Below, one piece after another: positions 48,117-58,920 of a stretch of DNA of 64,000 bases; position 1 is the first letter of the stretch, and the number at the start of each line of letters is the position of its first letter. Source of the stretch: Ceratobasidium sp. AG-K (taxonomy: Eukaryota; Basidiomycota; Agaricomycetes; Cantharellales; Ceratobasidiaceae); NCBI GenBank assembly GCA_037039685.1, contig JAWNGF010000001.1, positions 2,108,001 to 2,172,000 of the forward strand. The letters are read 5' to 3'. The notes under the pieces were generated by a model. That model was not told the origin of the DNA. It did not search any database and saw only the letters and a program-made list of their open reading frames with translations. The translations under genes and the position numbers were made by a program.

Positions 48117-49243
48117 ATGAACAATAGTCACAGACGTGCCCTAGGGGGCGAGTCAACGCCATGGTTCGCCCCCCAACCTCGTAAGCCACCATGGCGCTAT
48201 CGTCCAGCCTACGAACACACTACTAACGCGTCGATTGACTCATCTAGAGATAGCGGTGACGCGTGCTGGGCAGCCCCCTTGCTCGAGACTTGAAGAAACC
48301 CTTTTTCAACTCTTCGCCCAGGAGTTTTTCTCCGCAAAAGAGCTGCAAACTAGCAGCTATCAGACACCAGTAACACAGGTCCAGGGCACTGAAACCGATA
48401 TTACTGAGTCCTTTTCGGATTATGAACTGTCAGAACGGATGGCTCGCAGACTACAGGAACAGGAGGATGAGGAGGCGGCCGAAAGAGTCCAACTGAACGA
48501 GTTCATGTCGGTAGCTGTTGGTTTGTCCAATATCTTGGCACCTTCGCCTTGCGAGCGTAATGCGAATTTTGAAGTCGCGGTACGCCACTTGGCTCCACCT
48601 GTGTGAATGCCCATGACTAATATGCGCCGTATTGACATCATAGCCATCTGGGATCAAGAAAAGGCCATCGGAATTACCATCGTCGTCGTCGTCGTCGTCG
48701 TCGTCGTCTTCTGAGCCTAGGCAGTCTCGCCACACTCAAAGATTGGCCGAGGAGGGCTGTCAAGCAAATGTTTCCGACAAAAAGTCTGGAAAGCAGGTAA
48801 GTCGTTGTGTGCCCTGAGATACATGTCTGACCAATCATTCCACTCCGCAGCGGGCCCGAACACCCGAAATCAACACTGCAAGACTCAGTCCATCTGAACA
48901 ACTAAATGAAATTAAAAGATCCTTGAAGCGGGAAGTCAAACAATTCAACTTCCCTGAACGACTCGACTTTTGTAACGAGAAGACATCATCTAGAGGGGAC
49001 CGTCTATCACCCGAGCTCTCGCATACACTCAACAATTTAGGGATACATGCGTTCGAGAAGGCGCTAGTAGGACTTTGTGACAAATTACATGCCTTACAAG
49101 ACTGTCAGGACAGCTCTGTGATTCAAAGACGCTCACGGCTCGATGCGAAAATCCGACGCAAGCTGAGCGACTTGGATAAGAGGATCCTGGAGGCTTGGGC
49201 TAGCGAGAGGCGAATTTCTCCCTCGCGATTTGATTCTTCGTAA
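48117..49243 (+). CDS. BAG-domain co-chaperone, tandem copy 1
   Basis: BAG domains bind the ATPase domain of Hsp70 and promote nucleotide exchange. Start MNNSHRRALGGESTPWFAP; this first exon mirrors MNNDHEIAL of copy 2. Exon 2 has LEETLFQLFAQEFFSAKEL and SFSDYELSERMARRLQEQED. A poly-Ser tract encoded by a TCG microsatellite follows, then the BAG-like helices SEQLNEIKRSLKREVKQFNF, LSHTLNNLGIHAFEKALVGL, CDKLHALQDCQDSS and IQRRSRLDAKIRRKLSDLDK, ending SPSRFDSS. Roughly 300 residues, four exons. Compared with copy 2 it has the Ser repeat and lacks the FGGFMSSLFGGLQ segment. Both copies are on the plus strand, 404 bases apart, and clearly arose by tandem duplication. Assignment to BAG rests on helix pattern. 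Confidence 0.68.
48681..48708. repeat. CGT trinucleotide microsatellite coding poly-Ser
   Basis: About nine uninterrupted CGT/TCG units inside BAG copy 1, read as Ser codons. Likely variable between strains. Confidence 0.9.
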
Positions 49244-49647
49244 CCATTCGTTCATGTTCATATCTACAAAAATAACTCTGCTTATGGCGTTGTCGAAGTA
49301 AATGGGACTCTGGGTGTACTTTTCCCAACACATAATAACCGCGTAGCACACATTCACAGGCGCACGGTTATACGTCACGATTTCAGGCTAGATTGCTGTA
49401 GGCCAATACATTTACTCTCGTCCTTTTCATCCGGTATTTTTGGGCTTTGTCACTTGGACCAGCGCTTTCGAAGGTGCTCGAATACCAAATGTGGCGCGAG
49501 AGGCGCGTGATACAACGCGCAAGCGCCGACGCGCGTCGCTGACTGACGCGGCCTGTTTATCCCAGAGATATATAAGCCTCGCACCTCTTGGTACTCTATA
49601 CACTGAATCCTACTTTCCTCTCTCTGAGCCCCAACATACTCTTCACA
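49244..49647. other. Intergenic region between BAG copies
   Basis: 3' flank of copy 1 and promoter of copy 2; no coding sequence. Confidence 0.5.
49569..49576 (+). promoter_or_regulatory. TATA box of BAG copy 2
   Basis: TATATAAG 72 bases before the start codon at 49648, preceded by an unusually CpG-rich stretch with repeated GCGCG. Suggests a strong, possibly inducible promoter; no equivalent strong TATA was seen in front of copy 1. Confidence 0.5.
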
Positions 49648-50837
49648 ATGAACAACGACCACGAGATTGCCCTCATGTATGCGCCTAGCTCGCTGGGTAT
49701 ATTCCAACCTCGTACGGATTTTCAGTACATATACTAGACTGTGCTAATGCTGTCCGCTCTAGGTGCCAACTTGTACTCTCCGTTTAGCAATGTTGTACTT
49801 CGTGTCATTCAGCCTGCTCGGCCGACCCTCGAAGATATCCTCTTTCAACTCTTTGCTCCAGATAACGCCCTGGCTCAAGGGGGAGATGCTGCGCCCCTTG
49901 TACAGACTGAGAACTCTGCATCCGATTACGGCGGATCAACTCCAAATGACGACCTTTCAGAGCGGATGGCTCGTGAGATGCAAGCGCAGGAAGATAGAGA
50001 ACAGGCTATGCGAGAACAAGCTGCGGTTCTCCAAACCCAGTTTGGGGGGTTCATGTCATCACTTTTCGGAGGCTTGCAGTCTGGAAGTGATAACTTGAAG
50101 CCTGTATTCCGTGACCAGCATGTCAATGCTGAGGCGGGGGTAAGCAGGCCCACGTTCCGGCAATGGACTAGTACTAATAACCCGAACTATCATAGCCTTC
50201 AACTACCAAGAAAGCAACGTTCGAGACCGCATCAGGATCAAGCTTGAATATGCAGAGTGTGAGTAAATCATCCCAGGAGTATTATTACACATTTCCTGAT
50301 ATATCTGACCCAGCTACCTTATTCTCAAATGACACCCGACGATGAACTTGCGTTGGATGCCTCGGAGAAAAGGGCAGGGAAGAGGGTATGTGGCTATTCC
50401 CCGAGTTCAGCATATACTTGACTGACTGAGCACCTACCCAGCCTGCGCGGATGGCACAACTTGATCCTACAAACCATACCCCGTTAGAGTTGCTCGATAG
50501 TATTGAAGCTGCTTTGAGACACGAAGTCAACCGATTTGACTTTCCCGAGCAGCTCGAATTTCTGCCTCGTGACGCTTCCCCTGTGGGGACACCCCCTTCT
50601 CCTATTCTCCTGCATACACCCAACAACACGAGTGTGCACGAATTTGAAAAGGCGTTGATGGACCTTCGTGTCAATCTGGACCTTGTCCGGGACGTCGATG
50701 ATGAGTCCGTGGTCGAGAGGAGATCCCGGCTCGATGGCCGAATCCGGCGAGAGTTGGAGGATCTGGATAGGAAGGTGTTGGAGGCGTGGGCTGCAAAGAG
50801 GAGATACTCTTCATCGCTGAGCGTGGGTTATGCATAA
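49648..50837 (+). CDS. BAG-domain co-chaperone, tandem copy 2
   Basis: Hsp70 nucleotide-exchange co-chaperone candidate. Start MNNDHEIALMYAPSSLGANL with the first intron in the last Gly codon, then YSPFSNVVLRVIQPARPTLE, DILFQLFAPDNALAQGGD and DDLSERMAREMQAQEDREQA. A helical region FGGFMSSLFGGLQSGSDN follows, then SLPYSQMTPDDELALDASEK. The C-terminal BAG-like part reads LLDSIEAALRHEVNRFDFPE, LLHTPNNTSVHEFEKALMDL, RVNLDLVRDVDDESVVERRS and RIRRELEDLDRKVLEAWAAK. The HTPNNT-x-HEFEKAL segment is typical of fungal BAG proteins. About 300 residues. More conserved than copy 1, so probably the ancestral-function copy; that is inference. Confidence 0.72.
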
Positions 50838-51223
50838 GGTTTCGATATTTGCATGACTATTTTCTCGATGTATTTATGTAGTCTGTTAACATACAATTAA
50901 TTACGGATGTATTTTGGACATGTGTAGGTGTTACATCCACTCCGGCATGGCGACTGTCAAGAGCTAGGCTCGCGGAGCCGGTGAACGCTCGTTTGGCTGA
51001 AACTGGGGCGCTATAGCTACGCGCTTGCCTTCTGTTATTGGACCCGGGATTAGACTGCCGAGGATCACGGGATGGGAATTGGAGTACGTACGTCAGGAGT
51101 GGCTGTGCCTTGCCTCCCATCATAAGCGACTTGACTTCGACCTCGTTCTTCCTCAACAACTCAAACAAACCTTTACCAACTAACCCAACATCCGAACTTT
51201 CCCGACTGGTTGATGCTGCGGGC
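50838..51223. other. Intergenic region between BAG copy 2 and Pmp3 copy 1
   Basis: Terminator/promoter space; 150 bases before the next start are C/T-rich. Nothing else supported. Confidence 0.45.
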
Positions 51224-52313
51224 ATGAATCGACCAGAGCAATTTACCAAGGTCGATTTGACCCCCAAGCGCCATCATGGGTATGCTGTGTTGCTGTTCAT
51301 CTTTGGAACGTTCTTCCCTCCGCTGGGTAAGTTGTTTTCTTATTTCATAGGATCTCAGCTCAATTGTGATTTTGTAGCTGTTGCTGCTAGGTTCGGCATA
51401 GGGGGTGACTTCTGGCTCAACTTACTCCTAACTGTCCTGGGGTACTTTCCTGGTGAGTATACCCAGCGGTTGCACGGATCATCCTGAGAACGACGCTGAA
51501 TCACGACTCTGTCAGGCCACGGCCACAACTTTTACATTCAGAACATTCGCAACAACAAGAATCATAGGCGAACACCGAAATGGGCGCTCAAGTACGGCCT
51601 CATTGATGACACGGAGATTAGACGCAGGCAGAAGCGCAGCCAATGGGCAAATAGGTGTGTTGTTATGTTGCTGCACTGAAAGCACGATACTGACTGCGTG
51701 GTACAGGTACAGCGAGCGCCTACCCGAGTCCGCGTTGGAGGGCCAAGAGTATGAAGAGGGGCAGAATCCGAGCGAAACTCCACGTAACGAAGCGAACGAT
51801 CCATTTACCAGACGTAATGGGGAGGAGGCCCTCTGGAGGGACGAGGACGAGAACTATTATGGTGGCAATCGAGCACGGGCCGGTTCGGTGCAGTCTGGAT
51901 CGCAGTCGAGCCTCAGTAACCGCCGCTGGCAATATCCTGCCAATTTCAGCGAAGCCACCGAGGTCGAGGGTCTAGATGACGGACGAAAGGGCAAAAAGAA
52001 AAAGAGCTCGAGTTCGAAACGAAAGGACAAGAAGGATCGGTGGAGTAGGACGGCGGATGCCCACGCTGGTCTGGGTTATGAAGATGTCGACGCTGGGTCC
52101 AAGAAGAAAAAGAAGAAGCGGTCCAAGACAACCGACGACTCGATGTTCAGCAATAGGCGTAGCGAGAGCAGTCTGTCTCGTCGGCGCAGCTCGGTGTCAG
52201 ACTTCGAAGGTCCCGAGGACGCTGTTGGGGGATTGTACGGTGAACGTACCACACTCCGAACGGCCCCTGAACCCCGTCGCGACGGTTCAGATCCGTTGGC
52301 GCATCAGTTTTAA
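51224..52313 (+). CDS. Pmp3/SNA-type (UPF0057) membrane protein with long basic tail, tandem copy 1
   Basis: Small two-helix proteolipid related to yeast Pmp3 and the Sna proteins, involved in membrane potential and stress tolerance or vacuolar sorting. Start MNRPEQFTKVDLTPKRHHGY, helix 1 AVLLFIFGTFFPPLAVAARF, then GIGGDFWLNLLLTVLGYFPG, the UPF0057 core. HNFYIQNIRNNKNHRRTPKW follows. The extra C-terminal tail of about 200 residues is charged and disordered, with WRDEDENYYGGN, KGKKKKSSSSKRKDKKD and SKKKKKKRS, ending DPLAHQF. Canonical Pmp3 has only about 55 residues, so this is a Sna-like long form. Three or four introns. Paralogue at 53026. Confidence 0.88.
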
Positions 52314-53025
52314 TTGCTATCCCCTCATGGCGAGTGTCGTTCACGTTGTTCCATTTGGAAAGGAAGGGCGTTATCTATGATGAGTCAGAGGATACCCCGA
52401 CATGATCTCGAGAATGAAAATAGCTGACGGATCTTTCTTGTTCTGCTAGAATACGCATTTCGTTTCCGCATGTAAATGCCTATCGCATGTGCTTGAGTGC
52501 TTACCGTACCATCGTATACCTTGTCCCTAGGCTCAATGTACGTTCGTTTATAAATTTGCTTCTGTTTTCCGAGTCGGCATATTCGCAAGGGTTCAGCTGC
52601 ATGGTACCTGCCACGGAGGGTTTCCCCAGAGTGGCGAGAAAAGTCTGTAGGAAATGGACCCACACGTCCTTTTATCTTGAGGGTGAGAGGTAGGCTCGGA
52701 ATGGAGTTGCCCGAGCGCTGCGTCATATATGTGGATTATGCGAGCGTCCTCGCGTAGACAACCTGTGGGCCGCCGCTCCGTCCGGTGTGGGGATTTACAT
52801 CCGTCCGGGGCTTTCCCGGCTAACAATTCCAGAGTTCAGAGCACTGATTCTTTCTACTGCGACAAGTCTGATGGAGAGCTCGGTGATATACAAGCGGTAC
52901 GCGCGCTTCAAACTCAACCGATAAATCACCCACCCATCAATTCCAATCCGTTTGTGTTCCCCCGTTCTTAAGCTTGGCCCCCACAAACGCCTGGCTCGGC
53001 GTCCGAGTACTTACTTTCAACGACC
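52314..53025. other. Intergenic region between Pmp3 copies
   Basis: 712 bases with no supported gene; promoter of copy 2 lies at its right end. Confidence 0.5.
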
Positions 53026-54059
53026 ATGCCTTCTGCGGCTGCCAACGAGCGATACAAAGTCAAGCCTAAAAGATATCATGCCTATACGGTGTTTATCTTT
53101 CTGATTGGATTCTTGCTCCCTCCGTTTGGTGATTCACCTTGTGTGTCATGTTACTCACCCACTGACGTTGGATGACTAGCCGTGGCAGCACGCTTTGGGA
53201 TTGGTGGAGACTTTTGGATCAATGTTTTATTGACAATTTGTGGATGGGTCCCAGGTGAGTCCAACATACTCGCTACCCTCCAAGTCTCATAGCACTGCAG
53301 GCCAAATCCACAATTTTTACATTCAAACCGTACGGAACAACAAGAATAACCGGCGGACGCCACAATGGGCCATCCGACACGGGCTTGTCGACGATTCGAC
53401 GATCAAGCGACACAAGAAACGAAGCGAGTGGTCTCATCAGTAAGCCTCGGATCTCGGCCTTGCCGTTCGGCGTTCTGACCCTACATAGGTACAATGACCG
53501 GCTTCCCCAGTCCGCGTTGGACGGCGCAGAGTTTGCGCCCGACCAGGTGCCAGACCCCCATCCCGCCCCCGAGGCGCCTACGCTGGGAGGCGTGAGGTCG
53601 CCGGCTGCGCTCTGGCGAGAAGACGACTCGGAGGGATTCTACGATAGGACCAAGCCGGACACGCCGAGGGGTACGTGTGCCCAGCTGAGTCGACTATGCT
53701 TACTGATCGGACCATGTAGGAACCAAGAACAAGAAAGGCTGGCGTTTTGACGGCGGATTCCCAGACGAGGATGCTGCGACAGGCGCAGGTGGTTCGATTT
53801 ACACTGGTCCGTCGTTTTCTTGGGGCTGGAATTACAACTCACACGGGCTGTAGAACCTGAACGCAAGTCTCGAAAGAAGCGATCGCACAAGCCGTCGCGA
53901 CAGTCTTCGGTTGACACGGGTCATGGTGCGAGCAGTCCTGCATATGGGAGCCGAGTATGGGAAGACCCGCTTGCAGGTAGCAGTACTGGCGACGCAATTG
54001 TCCCTCGCGCGAATGGGACAGCAAACAAGACTGGTGACGGATTGGATCACCAGTTCTAG
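53026..54059 (+). CDS. Pmp3/SNA-type (UPF0057) membrane protein with long tail, tandem copy 2
   Basis: Paralogue of the preceding gene. Start MPSAAANERYKVKPKRYHAY, helix 1 TVFIFLIGFLLPPFAVAARF, helix 2 GIGGDFWINVLLTICGWVPG, then IHNFYIQTVRNNKNNRRTPQ and WAIRHGLVDDSTIKRHKKRS. YNDRLPQSALDGAEFAPDQ matches YSERLPESALEGQEY of copy 1. The tail keeps LWREDDSEGFYDRTKP but is shorter and less Lys-rich (EPERKSRKKRSHKPSRQSS). It ends TGDGLDHQF, the same final HQF as copy 1. Intron positions around the helices correspond between copies, supporting tandem duplication. Plasma-membrane or vacuolar location is inferred from the family. Confidence 0.88.
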
Positions 54060-54181
54060 GTCTGGAACTGGTTTCCTTGACGTCGAGTGAAACGGAAAAA
54101 GCTTTCTTCTGGCAATATCTATGAGTGCATCGATTCCGATGTGCATATTATACATGTAATAATAACAAAACATCCGTTCTC

Positions 54182-56321
54182 CTAGTGCGCAATCATGACT
54201 GCAGCAGGTTGATCTGCAGGGTTCCCAAGCGAATCAAGCGATACTTTTCGGCTGTCCCGCTTGCCGCGTTGTACATCAATCATCCCTAACAGGGGAAGTG
54301 GGATGAGCAATAGAATGAGAAGGAACCAGAACGCGTAACGAATATTCCCTGTCTTGTCAGTGATAAATCCTGTAGAAAGAACAATTAGAATTCGCCAGGG
54401 GAAACGAAAACCCACGCACCTGCAATCGCTGGGCCAAAGACCGAGGAACCTAACAGAGATGTCAGCTCGGGCCAAATAGTGCTTGGAAAAACACACACCT
54501 TTATCAGTAATAGCATACAGCGCAAACAACGCGCTCTCGCTCCCGGGCGGAATGAGCTCGCCAAACACGCTTCGGGCATAGGCGCTCACGCCACTCATCG
54601 CAAACCCGTATATCGCACCGACGCCATACATTTCAGCGGCGTGGGTGAGTCCACCCCACCCCATGCGTTTGACAATGGGCAAAAATCCGAGTAGGCTGTA
54701 CCACAAAGGTCAGTTGAATTGAAATGCATGAATGGGGAGACCTACCCATAGGCTGGCACACACGCCATCAGTAACACGCACAACAGTACTGTGCGAGGCG
54801 GTGTCAAATTCAGCCATGGCAAGCGCGAGATGATGGGCCACATGAATGCTCCCGTGATTCCGCATGCCGTGCCAATTACAGACATGAATGCTAAAGACGC
54901 AGGCTCCATGTGAAGCTCGGTCTTGGCGAACAGGACCGCAGTCGAGGTCACGGTCGCAATGCTATCAAACCCGAGTCAGTCGCAAAATGAAATGTAAGCA
55001 CGATGAACGCACCCATCAGACATGCAGAACCAGGCAGCCAGGAACAACATGACATCCTTGAGCTGACCTGCGAGGCGAATGGTCCTCCAAAGCTTCTTCC
55101 AGGCATAGGCGATAGCCTCCCATCCGATTTTGTCTTCTCTCTCTAGCTCAACTCCTGGCTTTGCGTCCACACGGGGTAAAGGCGGACCCGGTCGAGGCCG
55201 CATCCACATTCCGACAAAGAAGGTGAACCCAGCCCACCAGGCGCCTACTACAAAGAGAATAGCTTCAAGTCCAAGAATGGGCGACGAGGCATGGCGAATA
55301 ATGAATATCGCGACGACTTGGAGAAGGGCTCCGGCGAGATAACCAATTGCTACGCCAGTGGATGAAATCTTGGTCGAGAGCGCGAGCGCTGTGGCTGTAA
55401 CCGAGGGCGGGGGAGCAGGCGAAGCATCAAGGAGTGCTGACGTCTCAGTCGGCTCCTCGGGCTCCAGGCCACTCGATTTCAATTGGGCTTGAACAGTTGG
55501 GTGGTTCCGAACCAATACTGGAAGGAAGGCGTTCAACAACACAAATGAAGCACCAAAGCTGACCTATGAACAGTCAACATACGAGTCAAGTGTGTGACTT
55601 GGGCACGCACATTTGATAATATAGTCCATAAGGCAGCAAGGGGGTAGGCACCCGGTTTGACTACAATGAACAACATAGTCGAGACACTTCCCAACACGGC
55701 AAAGAATAGTAACAGCTTCTTCCTGTACGAACCTAGACACCAATGAGTTCGATCAAACTGGGGCTCGGCGAGACTCACCGTGGTCCGCTGCACCACTCAT
55801 GGATACAATCACCAAGCTCTGTAGCAATACACTAACCGAAAAGGTGTACATAGCAAAACTCGAGCTGGCCATTCGAATCCCAAACGGGTAGACTATACAT
55901 TGGTTCGGGTCCGGTTGGAACGGCGTTACGGTGGGTTCGTCGGGTGATGGCATCGGAATGGGCAGAGCCTTGGGTGTACATGGAATTTCCGGATGTCCGA
56001 GGATATGGCCATTTTCGCGCGCAAGAGCCTCCAGTGTAAGTGGAATGAAAGTGGCGATGGCCACCACTACGTATGGTTCGGCAGCAAACGCATAGGTATA
56101 CCTGGCAGTGTCTGAGCAAAGCCAATCATCGGATCAGATGAAACGATCCTACCACGCCCGAAGCTCCTTTTGGGACGTCGGACGCGTGTCCTCGCCTGCG
56201 TATGCCGGTGTGGTTGGAGTTGCATCACTGTCGGCCACAGACTCGGGTGCCGAGACTGCCAACACGGTCAATTTCGGTTTGTATAATTCGCGCCAGACTT
56301 GCCTATGGGCTGGCCACTCAT
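54182..56321 (-). CDS. Atg22-like vacuolar MFS transporter
   Basis: Atg22 family members export amino acids from the vacuole after autophagic breakdown. The proposed first exon MSGQPI joins through a GC..AG intron (56256-56302) to VSAPESVADSDATPTTPAYA and the family signature KELRAWYTYAFAAEPYVVVA. The next intron falls inside the Trp codon. Further segments: FIPLTLEALARENGHILG, FSVSVLLQSLVIVSMSGAAD, KKLLLFFAVLGSVSTMLFIV, VSFGASFVLLNAFLPVLVRN, STGVAIGYLAGALLQVVAIF, WAGFTFFVGMWMRPRPGPPL and SVFGELIPPGSESALFALYA. The last helix FWFLLILLLIPLPLLGMIDV is followed by a short tail ending AVMIAH. About 600 residues, twelve helices, frame intact. The first exon is the least certain part. Confidence 0.87.
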
Positions 56322-57965
56322 GTTGTCATCGGGTAAAACAGTATGCCACCATTCGTGTTAGGTGTGAGAGCCATGGTGGAGCCGATCACAACAGCGTTGG
56401 TGGCGGTGCCACAGAAGTGCGGGGGCCGCGTGCACGATTCCCACGACTATCAAACATTGAATTCATCTGGATTCTATGGACAACAAGACGAGCTGCGGGG
56501 GCGTTCGCTCTGTAAGCATCGCCCGCGACATCGAACAGCATCCCCAATGAAACAAGCTTTCCACAGACCTCTCCCCACGCATTCGACCCAAACCACGTTG
56601 TGTGCAATAGGACACCTGCACACTGCCCAGCTCTCGAATCGTTGGGAGGGAGTATCTGGCCTAACGACAAGCGCCTTGCGAGCGACCTTTGGTCACGCTG
56701 TACGGCATCCTGGCCAATCCGGAGCGTCCTCAAGTCACCGTCCACGCCGAGCATTCCCCTCTCAAGAACATGTGCCAGTCAACAAGCGCCCCTACGATCG
56801 AGTTCCGGGTTGAAGATGGAATCGCAGCGTACGCAATGGGTGGATTGCTCCGTGAGGCACTGCAGCACGTGTTCGGCGACCGTGGTCGCGTTGGCGACGA
56901 CCGAGTCAAAGCTGAAGATGGGCACCACTATCTCGCCTAGGATGCGTGGAGCCCGTAGGGGACCGGATAGTAATAGGGGGTCTGACATGTTATCTTGTCC
57001 TATACGCTGTCCATCTTACAGTTTAGTGTGCTAGGGGGCTTGATATGGTATGATTGAGGGGGTAGATTAAGATGTATCGCGCGCGTTCGATGGCGAGGCG
57101 GGCCGGGTTTGCTCCAAACCATGTTTGTTTTGATTAATTCGGCCATCATATGGGCGTAGGGCTCGAACTAGGGGGCCGTACATGGATAAACGAGTAGTCG
57201 AACGAGTAGCGGTGGTGGTCGCTTGGAAAACGCAGGAAAAAGGAAGACATGAGGTGATGGTGAAGTCATGTATGGCTGTGTCAAGCCCATGAACAAACTG
57301 ACTTGGCTCGGTCAAGAAGAGAGAGGCCGGGCGCTTGTCAGTGGGTACGTGTGACCAGTCACACCGCTCTCCCGCCATATCCGTCGGGAGGTCCCGCCCC
57401 CAGTGTCTTCTATCTCCCGCCCATCCGATGTCGGAAGCTTGTCACATTCCGTGAGGCGGGCCCGTATTGGCCAACTTGTGCGTTTATTTGGCTCTGACTT
57501 GGTTCAGAATGACTCGCTGATTCGCTCGTGTCGAGTCAGCCATCATGCTCCAGTTGAAGGCGCATGTCGGGCCGCCTGAGGACCCTGTCACGACGACTCA
57601 CAGCACCCTGTTATGGACTAGTGAGCGTCACGCACACTCATTCTGCGTATCTGTTTACCGCCATGTGTGACCCATGGAGCTCGCCCCGCCGTCGGCCTGC
57701 CCACTTCGATGGAAGGGGGCGCGCAGTCGGTCGTGTTGTTGTTGTCGCCCGCACTACTTATACCGCTCATCCTCGTCACTGGTTTCACATCCCTTCCAGA
57801 TTTTCTCGAGTCATACATCACCGCCTCCCTTACCTAGACCCCGCCCTTCATATTGGCTTTATATAGTCCCCTGGTAAATCACCTCTCCTCTCAATCCATT
57901 ACCACCACCCCCACTCTCCCAAACTGTCGTGCCCTCAGTTAACCAAGCTGACATCTTATGCTACG
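56322..57965. other. Gene-poor region with unassigned overlapping ORFs
   Basis: Between the Atg22-like promoter and the small Cys-rich ORF. The stretch 56343-56988 has open frames on both strands (156 codons plus, 122 and 69 codons minus) and high GC, but no motif I recognise, so I did not call a gene. From 57000 to 57850 nothing is supported. Confidence 0.4.
57860..57866 (+). promoter_or_regulatory. TATA box before small Cys-rich ORF
   Basis: TTTATATAG followed by a C/T-rich stretch (57878-57940) and an ATG 100 bases downstream: a typical TATA plus pyrimidine-rich leader arrangement in fungi. Confidence 0.45.
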
Positions 57966-58283
57966 ATGTCGCCCAGACCACACACCAGCAGCAAATTCGC
58001 AAGCTTTACAGGCCTACCAACGCCGCCTCCATCGCCTTACCTAGCCATGTCCTCCGGCGCTATCCCCAGGCACGCTCCCATCGCTCGCCCTACGTGTCCA
58101 CCTCAATTAATACATCCTACTCTTAGTGCTTCTTCTACCCGCCCCGGCTCTAATGGATGCAAGGTCGGCGCGCCCGCCTGCAACCACTCGGACAAATACC
58201 ACCAGCCGCAGCCGTGCCGCTGCAGACGAGGCCTTAATATCTTCTGCACCCAATGCCGAGCACTGTGCTTCGCACACTGTTAG
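57966..58283 (+). CDS. Small Cys-rich hypothetical protein
   Basis: 105 codons, start MSPRPHTSSKFASFTGLPTP, Pro/Ser-rich first half, then a compact Cys/His-rich end: CKVGAPACNHSDKYHQ, PCRCRRGLNIFCTQC, RALCFAHC. Cysteine spacing is C-x6-C-x11-C-x-C-x7-C-x2-C-x3-C-x3-C with interspersed His, which could bind zinc. No signal peptide and no family I recognise. Support comes from the TATA box and pyrimidine-rich leader upstream and from the non-random Cys block. The stop TAG is immediately followed by GTACGT, a donor consensus, so the true gene could splice there and be longer. Confidence 0.4.
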   Translation: MSPRPHTSSKFASFTGLPTPPPSPYLAMSSGAIPRHAPIARPTCPPQLIHPTLSASSTRPGSNGCKVGAPACNHSDKYHQPQPCRCRRGLNIFCTQCRALCFAHC

Positions 58284-58920
58284 GTACGTCCCCCCCGCAT
58301 TTGACCCCGCACGTACCTAATCAAGCTTGCTTAGGTCGATACCCTTTCGTATTTAGACCTGAGGGTCGTAGCGTTCGCGCTCCCTAACACGGTCACCGAA
58401 CAGACGATGCCAGAGCGCTGCGTAACTGCGCCTCTTGGACATTTCAGACCCAATGCCTCTATTGTTTCAGTATCCGTTTCGTCAGGCTCGCTCATCCATC
58501 CATCCCCACACACAACACATCCATCTTCCCCACCGAGCGCAATGCAGTTCCGGCTGCGCTGGACACTCATCCCCCATCCCCCACCCCCCCACGTCTGTTC
58601 TCATTGTATATAATATCGCTATCTCGCTATTTGTTGTTGTGCCCACAGCTGTTTCATTACTCCACTATTTGTCTATCAAAGTATTGTACTATTCTCATAC
58701 TACCCCCCATCTGCAATCCCAATATCCCCTTCTCATTCTTTGTGATTCGCGCAAGTCATTAGAGTTCAGGCCACGACGGCTCAAACAGGCAAATTGATTG
58801 GTGCGCGTCCGTCATCACGTGCCATTTTCCCAGGCCCAGCACCGCATGGGCGCTTGGAGAAATTTCAGATGAATTTTCAAGGGCGCCTGTGGACAGCCAT
58901 CTTCTATCGGGAACACTACC
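58284..58920. other. Intergenic region before Grn1-like gene
   Basis: Mostly C/T-rich low-complexity sequence. A CACGTG box at 58816-58821 lies 100 bases before the next start codon. No gene supported. Confidence 0.45.
58816..58821. promoter_or_regulatory. CACGTG box upstream of Grn1-like gene
   Basis: ATCACGTGCC context 100 bases upstream of the start codon. Same core as in several other promoters of this window. Confidence 0.35.

Noticed and set aside
53151..54173. Minus-strand ORFs opposite Pmp3 copy 2
   Set aside because: They overlap conserved UPF0057 coding sequence and lack motifs.
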